NCBI RefSeq assembly: GCF_000741535.1
Contig: NZ_JGYQ01000016.1
Span: 310,001 to 374,000 of the forward strand
Direction: 5' to 3'
Origin: Bifidobacterium boum
GTDB taxonomy: Bacteria > Actinomycetota > Actinomycetes > Actinomycetales > Bifidobacteriaceae
Length of the DNA: 64,000 nt
A model generated the notes under the pieces. That model had not been told where the DNA came from. It saw only the letters and a program-made list of their open reading frames with translations, and made no database searches. The translations under genes and the position numbers were made by a program. This document shows, one piece after another, positions 55,790 through 64,000 of the stretch. The stretch's first letter is position 1. Every line of letters starts with the position of its first letter.

Positions 55790-56455
55790 TCAGGCCTCCT
55801 TCGTGGCCGACTTCGTCTTCGCTGCAACGAAGGCGTCGAAGCCTTCCTTCGAGAAGACGACATACTGAGCGGTGACCACATCGTACGTGTTGAGCTGATC
55901 TGCGAAGATCGGGTGCACGGTCGGGATGTTACGCACCGACAGCCACTCATTGATGTTGTCGCGAGAGAACACCACGGTGGTGAACTGGTTGGAGCTCACG
56001 GCGTTCAGTGCGGTAACAGCGGTCTTCGTGGACGGGGTCTCGATACCACCGAAATCGATGACACCGATGTGACCGGCGTTGGCACGATCGGAGAGGATGT
56101 AACGCAGAGCTGCGGCCTTCATCTTCTTCGGGGTGCGCTGGCTGTAGTCACGCGGAACCGGTCCGTGGACGACGCCGCCGTGATACCACTGCGGAGCGCG
56201 GATGGAGCCCTGGCGAGCACGGCCGGTGCCCTTCTGCTTCCACGGCTTCTTGCCGCCGCCGGAGACCTTCGCGCGGTTCTTCACCGCATGGGTGCCCTGA
56301 CGGGCCGCGGCGAGCTGCGCGATGACCACCTGGTGGATCAGCGGGATGTGGGCATGGACGTCTTCAGCGGAAATGCCGAAGATCTCAGCCGGCGCCTCAA
56401 CGGTGCCAGCGGCCTGTCCCTTGACGTCAGTGACGTTCAGAGTAACGTTTGCCAT
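55790..56455 (-). CDS. rplD: 50S ribosomal protein L4
   Basis: 221 residues. The tunnel loop [20 protein letters not shown] and [16 protein letters not shown] mark the family. Confidence 0.97.
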   Translation of the reverse strand: MANVTLNVTDVKGQAAGTVEAPAEIFGISAEDVHAHIPLIHQVVIAQLAAARQGTHAVKNRAKVSGGGKKPWKQKGTGRARQGSIRAPQWYHGGVVHGPVPRDYSQRTPKKMKAAALRYILSDRANAGHIGVIDFGGIETPSTKTAVTALNAVSSNQFTTVVFSRDNINEWLSVRNIPTVHPIFADQLNTYDVVTAQYVVFSKEGFDAFVAAKTKSATKEA

Positions 56456-56459
56456 GGTT

Positions 56460-57110
56460 TCAGGCTCCCTTCACTGCCGAACGGACGAGAACGATACCGC
56501 CCTTAGGCCCCGGAATGGCGCCCTTGATGGCGAGGATGCCGTTCTCGACATCCGAGGAGACGACGGTAAGGCTCAGCACGGTGTTGGTCTCATGACCCAT
56601 ACGACCGGCCATGCGCTTGCCCTTGAGAATACGGCTCGGAGTTGCGCATGCACCGACTGAACCGGGGCGACGCTCGTTCTTGTGAGAGCCGTGGGTACGG
56701 CGATAGGACTTGAAGCCCCAACGCTTGATGGTGCCAGCGAAGCCCTTGCCCTTGGTGGTGCCGGTGACGTCCACCAGCGTGCCTTCGGAGAAGACCTCAG
56801 CGGTCAGTTCCTGACCGGGCTTGTACTCCTCGGCGTTGTCCGTGCGCACCTCTGCGAGGTGGCGGCGCGGGGTGACACCAGCCTTGGCGAAATGACCAGC
56901 GAGCGGCTTGGTCACCTTCGTCGGATCGATCTGGCCGTAACCGAGCTGGACAGCCTTGTAGCCGTCGGTTTCCTCGGTCTTGACTGCGGTGACCACGTTC
57001 GTGGACACGTCGACCAAGGTGACGGGAACGAAGAAGCCGTTCTCATCCCAGACCTGCGACATGCCGAGCTTGCGGCCGAGCAGCGCAGTGCGATTCTTAT
57101 TCTGTGACAT
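56460..57110 (-). CDS. rplC: 50S ribosomal protein L3
   Basis: 216 residues. [20 protein letters not shown] at the start and the [20 protein letters not shown] loop that reaches the peptidyl transferase centre. Confidence 0.97.
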   Translation of the reverse strand: MSQNKNRTALLGRKLGMSQVWDENGFFVPVTLVDVSTNVVTAVKTEETDGYKAVQLGYGQIDPTKVTKPLAGHFAKAGVTPRRHLAEVRTDNAEEYKPGQELTAEVFSEGTLVDVTGTTKGKGFAGTIKRWGFKSYRRTHGSHKNERRPGSVGACATPSRILKGKRMAGRMGHETNTVLSLTVVSSDVENGILAIKGAIPGPKGGIVLVRSAVKGA

Positions 57111-57127
57111 AGCGGTTCCCTCCTCCC

Positions 57128-57436
57128 TTACAGCTTGATCTCGATGTTGACATCCGCAGGCAGATCAATATGCATCAGGGAGTCCACGGCCTTCGGGGTC
57201 GGGTCCACGATGTCGATGAGACGCTTATGAGTACGCATCTCGAAATGCTCGCGAGAATCCTTGTACTTGTGAGGAGAACGAATAACACAGAACACGTTCT
57301 TCTCGGTCGGCAGAGGAACCGGGCCCACCACAGTGGCACCCGCGTTCGTCACCGTCTCGACGATTTTCTTCGCCGATTGGTCGATGACCTCATGGTCATA
57401 GGACTTAAGCCTGATGCGGATTTTCTGTCCCGCCAT
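57128..57436 (-). CDS. rpsJ: 30S ribosomal protein S10
   Basis: 102 residues. [20 protein letters not shown] start, [20 protein letters not shown] and the [10 protein letters not shown] motif (also the NusB contact in antitermination). First gene of the S10-spc transcript. Confidence 0.97.
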   Translation of the reverse strand: MAGQKIRIRLKSYDHEVIDQSAKKIVETVTNAGATVVGPVPLPTEKNVFCVIRSPHKYKDSREHFEMRTHKRLIDIVDPTPKAVDSLMHIDLPADVNIEIKL

Positions 57437-57589
57437 TGCCGTCCGCCCTTTCTAGCGATTCGTTTACTGTTTACCAACCTGTCGCAGGGCACCGGCGAGC
57501 CCGACCCAAGGCATACCACCCCGGTCGTAACCACATCAGTGCGCAGCCAGACAACGACCCACTCGGAGCCGTCGACGCCGCGCTCGCTT

Positions 57590-57623
57590 TTTTGATTCCA
57601 ATTTGCGAGCCCAAAACAGGCAA
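57590..57623 (-). promoter_or_regulatory. Probable promoter of the S10 operon
   Basis: On the minus strand TTGCCT (57623-57618) and TGGAAT (57600-57595) are 17 bp apart. The transcript would carry a leader of about 150 bases before rpsJ; CTCGC/GCGAG arms surround the -10 region. Chosen by eye, so alternatives are possible. Confidence 0.4.
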
Positions 57624-57873
57624 CTTGATTATTTAACCACGTGCCATGTATAAGATTTCCGCGGCGTGTCGCGCTGTCGGAAGGTTGTCCTCGAGCGTGT
57701 GCGCTGCATCAATCCAATCCACGGCATGAAGCCTTGTCGAGTATAGGGCAAAGCAGAGTCGAACGCGAACCGGCGCGGCGAAAACCGAACCGCCGACGTG
57801 CCGCCACACGGACTACACTGGGAATCACGGTTAGGAAGCCGCCAGACGATGACGCTGGAGAATCGAGGCATAT
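57624..57873. other. Divergent intergenic region, no gene
   Basis: Lies between the S10 operon and the esterase gene. Nothing beyond an AT-rich patch (TTAAATAAT on the minus strand near 57631) and the ribosome site of the esterase is recognised. Confidence 0.4.
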
Positions 57874-58935
57874 ATGGCACACGTACGCTATGAACCCGCG
57901 CTCGGAGCAACCCCACAACTTGATTTCGGCAATCCACGCTCGGCGAATTGGTCGGAATTCGAAGGCGATCTTGACAACTGCGGGTACGACGCCAACGCCG
58001 TACGCATCATCAGAGATACCCGTCTCGCGTTCGCACGCAGCGACATGCCTCGTTCAGCATACTGGACCACGCCTGACGACGTCGACAGCATCACCGACAT
58101 CCCCTATCTTGACGACGGGGTACGCGGCCACCTGCTTGACTTGTATCTGCCTCACGATGCCGTGATCCGGGCAGGCACGGGATATCCGGTCTATATCGAT
58201 ATTCATGGCGGCGCGTTCGTGTACGGGTATAAAGAGCTCAACCGCAATTTCAATATGACGCTCGCCCGACACGGTTTCGCGGTGTTCTCCTTGAACTATC
58301 GGCCCGCACCGCAAGCGGATTTCATCGGACAGCTGCACGACATCGCCGCGGCGCTCGCTTGGATCGGCGAACATGGCCGGGCATATCCCATTGATCTCGA
58401 TCACGTGTTTCTCACCGGGGATTCCGCAGGCGGCGCCCTTGCCTTCTACCAGACGGCGATCCAAAGCGATTCGGCGATGGCGAACGCCTATGGCGTAACG
58501 CCGTCAGGATTGCATATCACCGGTCTCGCCACTGTTTCCGGCCTGTTCGACCTGTCACCGTACACGCCTGACGATCAGGGTGAAACCCGCGCCATATCAG
58601 CGGCTCCCGGCAACGTGGTAGCCGCGATCGGACCACAGTTCTTCAAACGGCTTGCCCATATCGACCCATCGTATCGGTTCAGCGATGCCATTGTGCGCAA
58701 TACGACCGTTCCGCCGATGTATCTGGTCACCAGCAGCGACGATTTCATCGAATCGGAAAGCCTCGCGTTGGCCACGTGCCTGTCGCGGCGGCATGTCGAT
58801 TTCGAGCTGCACGACACGAAAACCCACCCCGGTGCACCGTTGGGCCACGTGTACAGCGTGTGCATGTCGTGGATTCCGGAAAGCGAAACGGTGTTCAAGC
58901 AGATTCACGCGTTCTCGTATCGGCTGCTGAACTGA
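57874..58935 (+). CDS. Alpha/beta-hydrolase, hormone-sensitive-lipase-type esterase
   Basis: 353 residues. Oxyanion motif HGGAF (111-115), nucleophile S184 in GDSAGG, an acid in SSDDFIESES and the histidine in LGHVYSV make a full triad. No signal peptide, so cytosolic. The family cleaves short-chain or acetyl esters; the substrate is unknown. ATG with a GAGG site six bases upstream. Convergent with a TetR-type gene that may regulate it. Confidence 0.88.
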   Translation: MAHVRYEPALGATPQLDFGNPRSANWSEFEGDLDNCGYDANAVRIIRDTRLAFARSDMPRSAYWTTPDDVDSITDIPYLDDGVRGHLLDLYLPHDAVIRAGTGYPVYIDIHGGAFVYGYKELNRNFNMTLARHGFAVFSLNYRPAPQADFIGQLHDIAAALAWIGEHGRAYPIDLDHVFLTGDSAGGALAFYQTAIQSDSAMANAYGVTPSGLHITGLATVSGLFDLSPYTPDDQGETRAISAAPGNVVAAIGPQFFKRLAHIDPSYRFSDAIVRNTTVPPMYLVTSSDDFIESESLALATCLSRRHVDFELHDTKTHPGAPLGHVYSVCMSWIPESETVFKQIHAFSYRLLN

Positions 58936-58950
58936 CTGCGAACCATACGG

Positions 58951-59628
58951 CTATCTGCCCGACGCCGGATTATTGGCGTAGGCGAGGAACTCCTGCCACC
59001 CACGGCAGGTCAGACATCTGATGCCAGTGACCAGGTCATCGCAAATCCGTTCGTCGTTGGAGCCGTCAGAATATGCGCTGACTTCCATCAGCCCGGATAT
59101 GAGCGAGACAATCTGGACCGCGGTCGTATGCGGGTCAAGGCCGGCATGCATCTGGTGGGCATCTTGCAACTGTTTGCACAGCTGCGTCCACCAATCAACA
59201 GCTTCCCTGCCGCGGCGAAGCAGATACCCGTGCGCCGGATTATCCGGCTGGCTCGCAAGACCGCGCAAATACACTTCAAGCAGCAGCCTGTTGCGATTGC
59301 CCAGTACGGCGCGGAACATATCACGCGCCCATATGATGGGATCAGCCGGCAAGCCATGCTTGTCCAGCTCATCCGCAGCGATGGCCTGCGTCGCGGATTC
59401 CATCGCCCCGACCAGCAGATGATCTCTGGTCGGGAAATGATACAGCACGCTGGATTGCGGAATGCCCGTGGCTTTCGATACCTGTCCGATGGTCACCGCG
59501 TCATACCCCGATGCGTCGACGATGTCGAGCACCGCCGCCGAAATCGCCTCTTTTCTCGCGAGACTGGGGGCGTAATTGCCGCGTTTTGCACGATGAGAGG
59601 ATTGGGGCCGGGACTGTTGAGACGTCAT
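58951..59628 (-). CDS. TetR-family transcriptional regulator
   Basis: 225 residues from the ATG at 59628. Helix-turn-helix around residues 35-80 (AVTIGQVSKATGIPQSSVLY followed by HFPTRDHLL); the rest is the helical ligand-binding and dimer domain (TTAVQIVSLISGLMEVSAYS). No ribosome site; TACGAT ends 12 bases before the ATG, so leaderless initiation is possible. It ends 15 bases from the esterase stop, so the two are convergent. Ligand unknown. Confidence 0.85.
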   Translation of the reverse strand: MTSQQSRPQSSHRAKRGNYAPSLARKEAISAAVLDIVDASGYDAVTIGQVSKATGIPQSSVLYHFPTRDHLLVGAMESATQAIAADELDKHGLPADPIIWARDMFRAVLGNRNRLLLEVYLRGLASQPDNPAHGYLLRRGREAVDWWTQLCKQLQDAHQMHAGLDPHTTAVQIVSLISGLMEVSAYSDGSNDERICDDLVTGIRCLTCRGWQEFLAYANNPASGR

Positions 59629-59728
59629 ACCGAGGTATCGTAACATGCCGATATCGACGCTGCTGCTCGCCACACCGCTGCACATCCCACTATTCAGCAC
59701 AGGAAATCGATGGTGGCGCAACATACAA

Positions 59729-59760
59729 TGTGCCGCCACACCTTACGATGTGGCGGCACA
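59729..59760. repeat. Perfect palindrome, 12-bp arms
   Basis: TGTGCCGCCACA (59729-59740) and its complement (59749-59760) surround 8 bases. It lies between adhE and the TetR gene. It could be an operator for the regulator or a second transcript end for adhE; the CCGCCACA core recalls the palindrome after rpiA. Confidence 0.55.
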
Positions 59761-59785
59761 AATCAGGCACGGTCAAAGTGCGCAG

Positions 59786-59816
59786 TTCCGACCCCACCCG
59801 CAAGCGGGGTCGGGAA
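59786..59816 (-). terminator. Hairpin directly after adhE
   Basis: TTCCGACCCC (59786-59795) pairs with GGGGTCGGGAA (59806-59816) with one bulge across a 10-base loop, only 3 bases after the adhE stop. No U tract. Confidence 0.5.
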
Positions 59817-59819
59817 GCG

Positions 59820-62552
59820 TCACTTCACGCGCTCGGAAGCCTCCTCCGTGGCGGCGACGCCGAGACGCTCGACGCGCAGCTTGTGGCCTTCGGCCTGGGA
59901 GACACCGTAGTACGCGGCGATGGCGATGTCCTCCATGTCCTCGATCAGCGGGATACGCGGGTTCGCCGGCGTGCACTGGTCTTCATAGGCGCGCATACCG
60001 ATGCGATCGATCAGCGACCAGTAAGTGTCCTCGTCAACGCCGCAGGCCTTGAAGCTGGCGTCCATACCGAGCTTGTTGTCGCGGTAATCCTCGATGGCGC
60101 GGGCGAGGTTCTCCACGCCCTCTTCCGGGGTCTTGCCCGGATCGACGCCGATGAGGCGGGCGATCTCCTGATAGCGCTGCGGGGCCACGTACTTGTTGTA
60201 CTTCGGCCAGCTGGTCGGTTCGGACGGAACCTGGCCGTTGTAGCGGATGACATACGGCAGCAGGATGGCGTTCGTGTGGCCGTGGACCACGTGGCACAAC
60301 GCGCCGATGGTGTGCGCCATGCTGTGGCACATGCCGAGGAAGCCGGAGCCGAAGGCCATGCCGGCCATGGTAGCGGCGTTGTGCATATGCTCCTGCGCGG
60401 CGGTCTTCTCCAGGCCGGCTTCACCGTTGACGGACTCGGACAGATTGTCCCAGATGATCTTGATGGCATGCAGCGCCATCGCGTCGGTGAAATCGTTGGA
60501 GTATACGGACACGTATGCCTCTATGGCGTGGGTCAGTGCGTCCATGCCGGAATCGCAGGCCAGACGACGCGGCTGGGTGCGGGCGAGCACCGGGTCGACG
60601 ATGGCCACTGACGGGGTCAGCGCGTAATCGGTGATCGGGTACTTGTAGCCGGTCTTGTGGTCGGTGATGACGGCGTACGGGGTGACTTCCGAACCGGTGC
60701 CGGAAGAGGTCGGGATGCACACGAGCTTGGCCTTCTCGCCGAGCGGCGGGATCTTGAACGCACGCTTGCGGATATCGAAGAACTTCTCGCGCACATCAGA
60801 GAAAGCGATTTCCGGGTGCTCGTACATGAGCCACATGACCTTCGCGGCGTCCATTGCGGAGCCGCCGCCGACGGCGATGATGGTGTCAGGCTTGAACTCG
60901 TCACGCATCATGGAAGCGCCACGCTCGACGGTCTCGACCGACGGTTCCGGCTCGACGTAATCGATGATGCGGAAGGTGACACGGTTCTGGCGGGCGCGCA
61001 GCTGGTCGATGATCTTGTCGACCACGCCGAGCTGCTCCATGACCTTGTCGCATACGATGACCGCGCGGTTGAGGTTGTACATATCGCGCAGATACCGGAT
61101 GGCGTTCGGCTCGAAATAGGTCTTCGGCGGCACCTTGAACCACTGCATGTTGTTGTTCCTCCGTGCGATGCGCTTGATGTTGATGAGGTTGACGGCCTGG
61201 ACGTTGCCGGAAACCGAGTTGCCGCCGTAGGAGCCGCAGCCCAGTGTCAGGGACGGGGCGATGGAATTGTAGATATCGCCGATGCCGCCGAGGGAGCTCG
61301 GGGAGTTCCAGATGATGCGGCAGGCATGCATGCGCAGGCCGAATTCACGGGCCAGATCCTGGTTGTTGGTATGGATGGCGGCGGTGTGGCCGGCGCCATG
61401 CTTGAGCATCTGCTCGCACATCTCGAAGGCCTGCTCTTTGTTGTCGGCCTTGAGTACGGCCTGCACCGGGCAGAGCTTTTCGAGGGTGAGCGGCTCCATC
61501 TCGCCGACTTCCTTGCATTCGGCGGCGAGGATGGTCACGTCGGCGGGGACTTCGAAGCCCGCCTCATGCGCGATGTACTGCGGGGACTTGCCCGGCACGA
61601 TGGAGTTAAGCTTCGGGGAGCCGCCCGAGTAGGCGGTGCAGCCGAACATGTACTGTTCGAGCTTGGCCTTCTCGTCGGCGTTCACGAAGTAGGCCTTGCG
61701 ACGCTTGAGCTCCTTGACCAGCGGATCGTAGATGTCCTTGTGGGCGATGATGGCCTGCTCGGTGGCGCAGATCATGCCGTAATCGAAATGCTTGGAAAGG
61801 ATGAGGTCGTTGGCTGCACGCTCGATATCGACATCCGTGTCGACGTATGCCGGGGCATTGCCCGGGCCCACGCCGAGGGCCGGCTTGCCGGAGGTGTATG
61901 CGGCCTTGACCATGCCGGGGCCGCCAGTGGCGAGAATCGTGGCGACGCCATCGTGGCGCATGAGCGCACCAGTCGCTTCGATGGACGGATGCTCGATCCA
62001 CTGAATACAGTTCTCAGGGGCGCCTGCGGCAATGGCGGCATCGCGCACGATCTTGGCGGCTGCAACCGAGCACTTCTGGGCGAACGGGTGGAAACCGAAC
62101 ACAATCGGGCAACGGGTCTTGAGCGCGATCAGGGACTTGAAAATCGCGGTTGAGGTCGGGTTGGTGACCGGGGTTACACCGGCGACCACGCCGACCGGCT
62201 CGGCGATTTCGTCAATGCCGAGAACGTCGTCAGAACGGATGATACCGACGGTCTTCTGCCCCGCCAGGTAATGGGTCACATGCTCGCAGGCGAAAATGTT
62301 CTTGGTCGCCTTGTCTTCGACAAGACCACGGCCGGTCTCGTCCACAGCCATCTTTGCCAGCTGCAGATGCTTGTTCAGCGCGGCGACCGATGCCTTCGCG
62401 ACGATATGATCGACCTGCTCCTGATCGAGCTTCTCGAACTCCTTCAGGGCGACCTGGGCCTTCTTGACCAGCTCATCGACCTCGGCCTGAGCCGCGATCA
62501 GCTTCTCTTCGGGGCTTGGCTTGGTTGCCTCTGTTTTCTTTGCTTCTGCCAA
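59820..62552 (-). CDS. adhE: Bifunctional aldehyde-alcohol dehydrogenase AdhE
   Basis: 910 residues from a TTG at 62552, chosen because GAGGAGG lies five bases upstream and because MAEAKKTEA is a sensible start; an ATG at 62579 is in frame but has no ribosome site. The N-terminal half is an acetylating acetaldehyde dehydrogenase with catalytic C262 ([11 protein letters not shown]); the C-terminal half is an iron-dependent alcohol dehydrogenase ([16 protein letters not shown]; metal histidines in [19 protein letters not shown]). It reduces acetyl-CoA to ethanol and reoxidises two NADH. A Rex-type operator overlaps its promoter. It could also take up acetaldehyde from the putative ethanolamine pathway in this window. 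Confidence 0.96.
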   Translation of the reverse strand: MAEAKKTEATKPSPEEKLIAAQAEVDELVKKAQVALKEFEKLDQEQVDHIVAKASVAALNKHLQLAKMAVDETGRGLVEDKATKNIFACEHVTHYLAGQKTVGIIRSDDVLGIDEIAEPVGVVAGVTPVTNPTSTAIFKSLIALKTRCPIVFGFHPFAQKCSVAAAKIVRDAAIAAGAPENCIQWIEHPSIEATGALMRHDGVATILATGGPGMVKAAYTSGKPALGVGPGNAPAYVDTDVDIERAANDLILSKHFDYGMICATEQAIIAHKDIYDPLVKELKRRKAYFVNADEKAKLEQYMFGCTAYSGGSPKLNSIVPGKSPQYIAHEAGFEVPADVTILAAECKEVGEMEPLTLEKLCPVQAVLKADNKEQAFEMCEQMLKHGAGHTAAIHTNNQDLAREFGLRMHACRIIWNSPSSLGGIGDIYNSIAPSLTLGCGSYGGNSVSGNVQAVNLINIKRIARRNNNMQWFKVPPKTYFEPNAIRYLRDMYNLNRAVIVCDKVMEQLGVVDKIIDQLRARQNRVTFRIIDYVEPEPSVETVERGASMMRDEFKPDTIIAVGGGSAMDAAKVMWLMYEHPEIAFSDVREKFFDIRKRAFKIPPLGEKAKLVCIPTSSGTGSEVTPYAVITDHKTGYKYPITDYALTPSVAIVDPVLARTQPRRLACDSGMDALTHAIEAYVSVYSNDFTDAMALHAIKIIWDNLSESVNGEAGLEKTAAQEHMHNAATMAGMAFGSGFLGMCHSMAHTIGALCHVVHGHTNAILLPYVIRYNGQVPSEPTSWPKYNKYVAPQRYQEIARLIGVDPGKTPEEGVENLARAIEDYRDNKLGMDASFKACGVDEDTYWSLIDRIGMRAYEDQCTPANPRIPLIEDMEDIAIAAYYGVSQAEGHKLRVERLGVAATEEASERVK

Positions 62553-62617
62553 TTGGTCCTCCTCGAGCCTGTTATGCAAAAGGGGTCGCCGCCGGTCGGC
62601 GGCTTGTCACTGTGTAT

Positions 62618-62635
62618 TTGTGACCTGCATCACAA
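62618..62635. promoter_or_regulatory. rex box: Rex-type redox operator at the adhE promoter
   Basis: TTGTGA-CCTGCA-TCACAA, a perfect dyad with 6-base arms and a 6-base spacer, the form of the Rex operator (Rex represses fermentative genes when NADH/NAD is low). It overlaps a possible minus-strand -10 (TACATT at 62637-62632) and lies 66 bases before the adhE start. A CRP-type regulator has a similar consensus and is the alternative. Confidence 0.75.
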
Positions 62636-62823
62636 TGTAGCGGATATCCGGTACGTTGTCCCGCTTGCGTGGTGTTGAGCGTTTCATGAGAATCGCCGAG
62701 CATCTTGTGTGTGCATTTGAACGCTTATTGTTTCATTCTGTGAGTTTTTCTCGAGAATTAGGCACATACAGTACCATGTGACCATCTACAGATAATGTTC
62801 ACGCAAACAACGTCAGCAAACCG

Positions 62824-62829
62824 TACAAT
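62824..62829 (+). promoter_or_regulatory. -10 element placing the glgX transcript start at its ATG
   Basis: TACAAT at 62824-62829 ends six bases before the ATG at 62836, and no ribosome site precedes the ATG. No good -35 is seen at the standard distance (TTCACG at 62799 is 19 bp away). Confidence 0.45.
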
Positions 62830-62835
62830 GGCACC

Positions 62836-64000
62836 ATGAAGAATCCGCCACTACACCGTTACGCCACCCGGCCAGGTCTCTACTTCACCGACGATGGAGG
62901 GGCGGACGCCGTCGTACGATCCGAAACAGCCGATCACATCTGGCTATGCGTCTACGAACCCATCGACCGGCCGTCAGCGTTCTACAACGAAGCCGTCCGC
63001 CTGTTCAAAGGCTCACCGGTCCCATGGACCCAAGAAGTACGACTGTTCCCCGTCTGCTCACGTATCATCGAATCCCTGTACGTGCGCGAAACCCTATTCG
63101 CCATGAGCGGGCCAAACTACGGGCTGTGGTACGTGCACCTGCCCAAAGCCTGGGACGGCATGCGATACGCCTACCGGGTGGACGGCCCATGGAACCCCAC
63201 GCACGACGTGCGATTCAACCCATACAAAATCCTGCTCGACCCTTACGGCAAGGGCATCGACGGCAATATGAAACTCGACCCCGCCGCATTCTCCTACGCG
63301 TGCGACATCGATAACGGCATCGTCCACGGCCAGCCGGACGGCGAAATGAGCACGTTGGACTCACTCGGCAGCATGCCGGTATCCGTCGCCATCGACGATC
63401 GGGACACCAACAAACATGAAGGCGAGCCGTCGCACCCCCACGTGCCATGGAGCAAAACCGTCATCTACGAGCTCCACGTCAAAGGCTTCACCGCGAACGC
63501 CCCATGGCTGCCTCAGGAACTACGAGGCACCTACGCAGGACTCGCCCACCCCGCCACCCTGTCCTACCTGCAAACCCTCGGCGTCACCTCCATCGAGCTG
63601 CTGCCCATCCAAGCAAAACAAGACGAGTTGTTCCTCCAACAACGCGGACGACACAACTATTGGGGATATTCGACACTCGGATACTTCTCCCCCGAACCGT
63701 CCTACGCCACCGAAGCCGCACAACGCTCCGGCCCCCGAGCAGTCCGCCAGGAAGTCATCGATATGGTCCGCGCCCTTCACGAAGCCGGATTCGAAGTCAT
63801 CATGGACGTGGTCTACAACCACACATGCGAAGGCGGAATCGACGGCCCGACGGTATGCTGGCGCGGACTGGACGAACTGTCCTACTACCGGCATCAGCAC
63901 AACAATCCTGGACGGCTCGAAGACACCACCGGCTGCGGCAACACCCTCGACTTCACCAACACCCACGTCATCACCTTCGCCATCGACAGCCTGCGATACT
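62836..64000 (+). CDS. glgX: Glycogen debranching enzyme GlgX-type, 3' end missing
   Basis: 388 codons are open from the ATG at 62836 to the window end. After an N-terminal carbohydrate-binding/early-set domain (YATRPGLYFTDDGGADAVVR; FAMSGPNYGLWYVHLPKAWD), the GH13 barrel begins with SKTVIYELHVKGFT; RHNYWGYSTLGYFSPEPSYA and EVIMDVVYNHTCEGG are conserved regions. The catalytic acids would lie beyond the window. The family cleaves alpha-1,6 branches of glycogen or malto-oligosaccharides. It is divergent from adhE. Confidence 0.92.
   Translation, partial: MKNPPLHRYATRPGLYFTDDGGADAVVRSETADHIWLCVYEPIDRPSAFYNEAVRLFKGSPVPWTQEVRLFPVCSRIIESLYVRETLFAMSGPNYGLWYVHLPKAWDGMRYAYRVDGPWNPTHDVRFNPYKILLDPYGKGIDGNMKLDPAAFSYACDIDNGIVHGQPDGEMSTLDSLGSMPVSVAIDDRDTNKHEGEPSHPHVPWSKTVIYELHVKGFTANAPWLPQELRGTYAGLAHPATLSYLQTLGVTSIELLPIQAKQDELFLQQRGRHNYWGYSTLGYFSPEPSYATEAAQRSGPRAVRQEVIDMVRALHEAGFEVIMDVVYNHTCEGGIDGPTVCWRGLDELSYYRHQHNNPGRLEDTTGCGNTLDFTNTHVITFAIDSLRY

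Overview
The window reads as chromosome from a high-GC Gram-positive, most probably a Bifidobacterium. The reasons are a full S10-spc-alpha ribosomal block with actinobacterial-style extensions on IF2, S3, S5 and L17, a bS22-type mini ribosomal protein, a bifunctional AdhE of about 910 residues, a single glucose-type PTS IIBCA with a LicT antiterminator, and short adenylate kinase. No rRNA, phage or insertion sequence was seen. Both ends cut through genes (a lipid/diacylglycerol kinase on the left, a GlgX-type debranching enzyme on the right).

Layout. 0-4.2 kb: kinase fragment, then PTS transporter and its antiterminator on the minus strand with a complete promoter, RAT and terminator leader. 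4.5-6.3 kb: phosphoglucomutase. 6.3-7.65 kb: gene-free stretch with a strikingly regular array of palindromes every 73-74 bp. 7.65-12.8 kb: accessory operon (kinase, ethanolamine-type permease, class III PLP phospho-lyase, GntR regulator) that I read as a cofactor-B12-independent, microcompartment-free amino-alcohol (probably ethanolamine) catabolic route. 13-19.7 kb: decayed toxin-antitoxin genes, a second palindrome array, a MerR-controlled zinc alcohol dehydrogenase, an RNase HI with a long tail, a GNAT acetyltransferase and an MFS exporter. 19.7-26.3 kb: amino-acid ABC transporter genes with an aminotransferase and a D-2-hydroxyacid dehydrogenase on the same strand, suggesting uptake, transamination and reduction of an amino acid. 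26.9-31.8 kb: rpiA, metY, bS22, a small membrane protein, radA. 31.9-39.1 kb: nusA-infB-rbfA-truB-ribF block. 39.2-41.7 kb: lipoprotein, third palindrome array, tRNA-Ser(CGA), truA. 42.3-57.4 kb: ribosomal protein, RNA polymerase alpha, SecY, Adk and IF1 genes, all minus strand. 57.9-62.6 kb: esterase, TetR regulator and adhE with a perfect Rex-type operator at its promoter. 62.8 kb onward: glgX start.

The two things most worth following up are the phased palindrome arrays (several dispersed clusters, two with the same 73 bp spacing but different core palindromes) and the kinase/permease/phospho-lyase operon, whose acetaldehyde product could feed the Rex-controlled AdhE found in the same window. 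All functions are inferred by reading motifs; no database search was possible.
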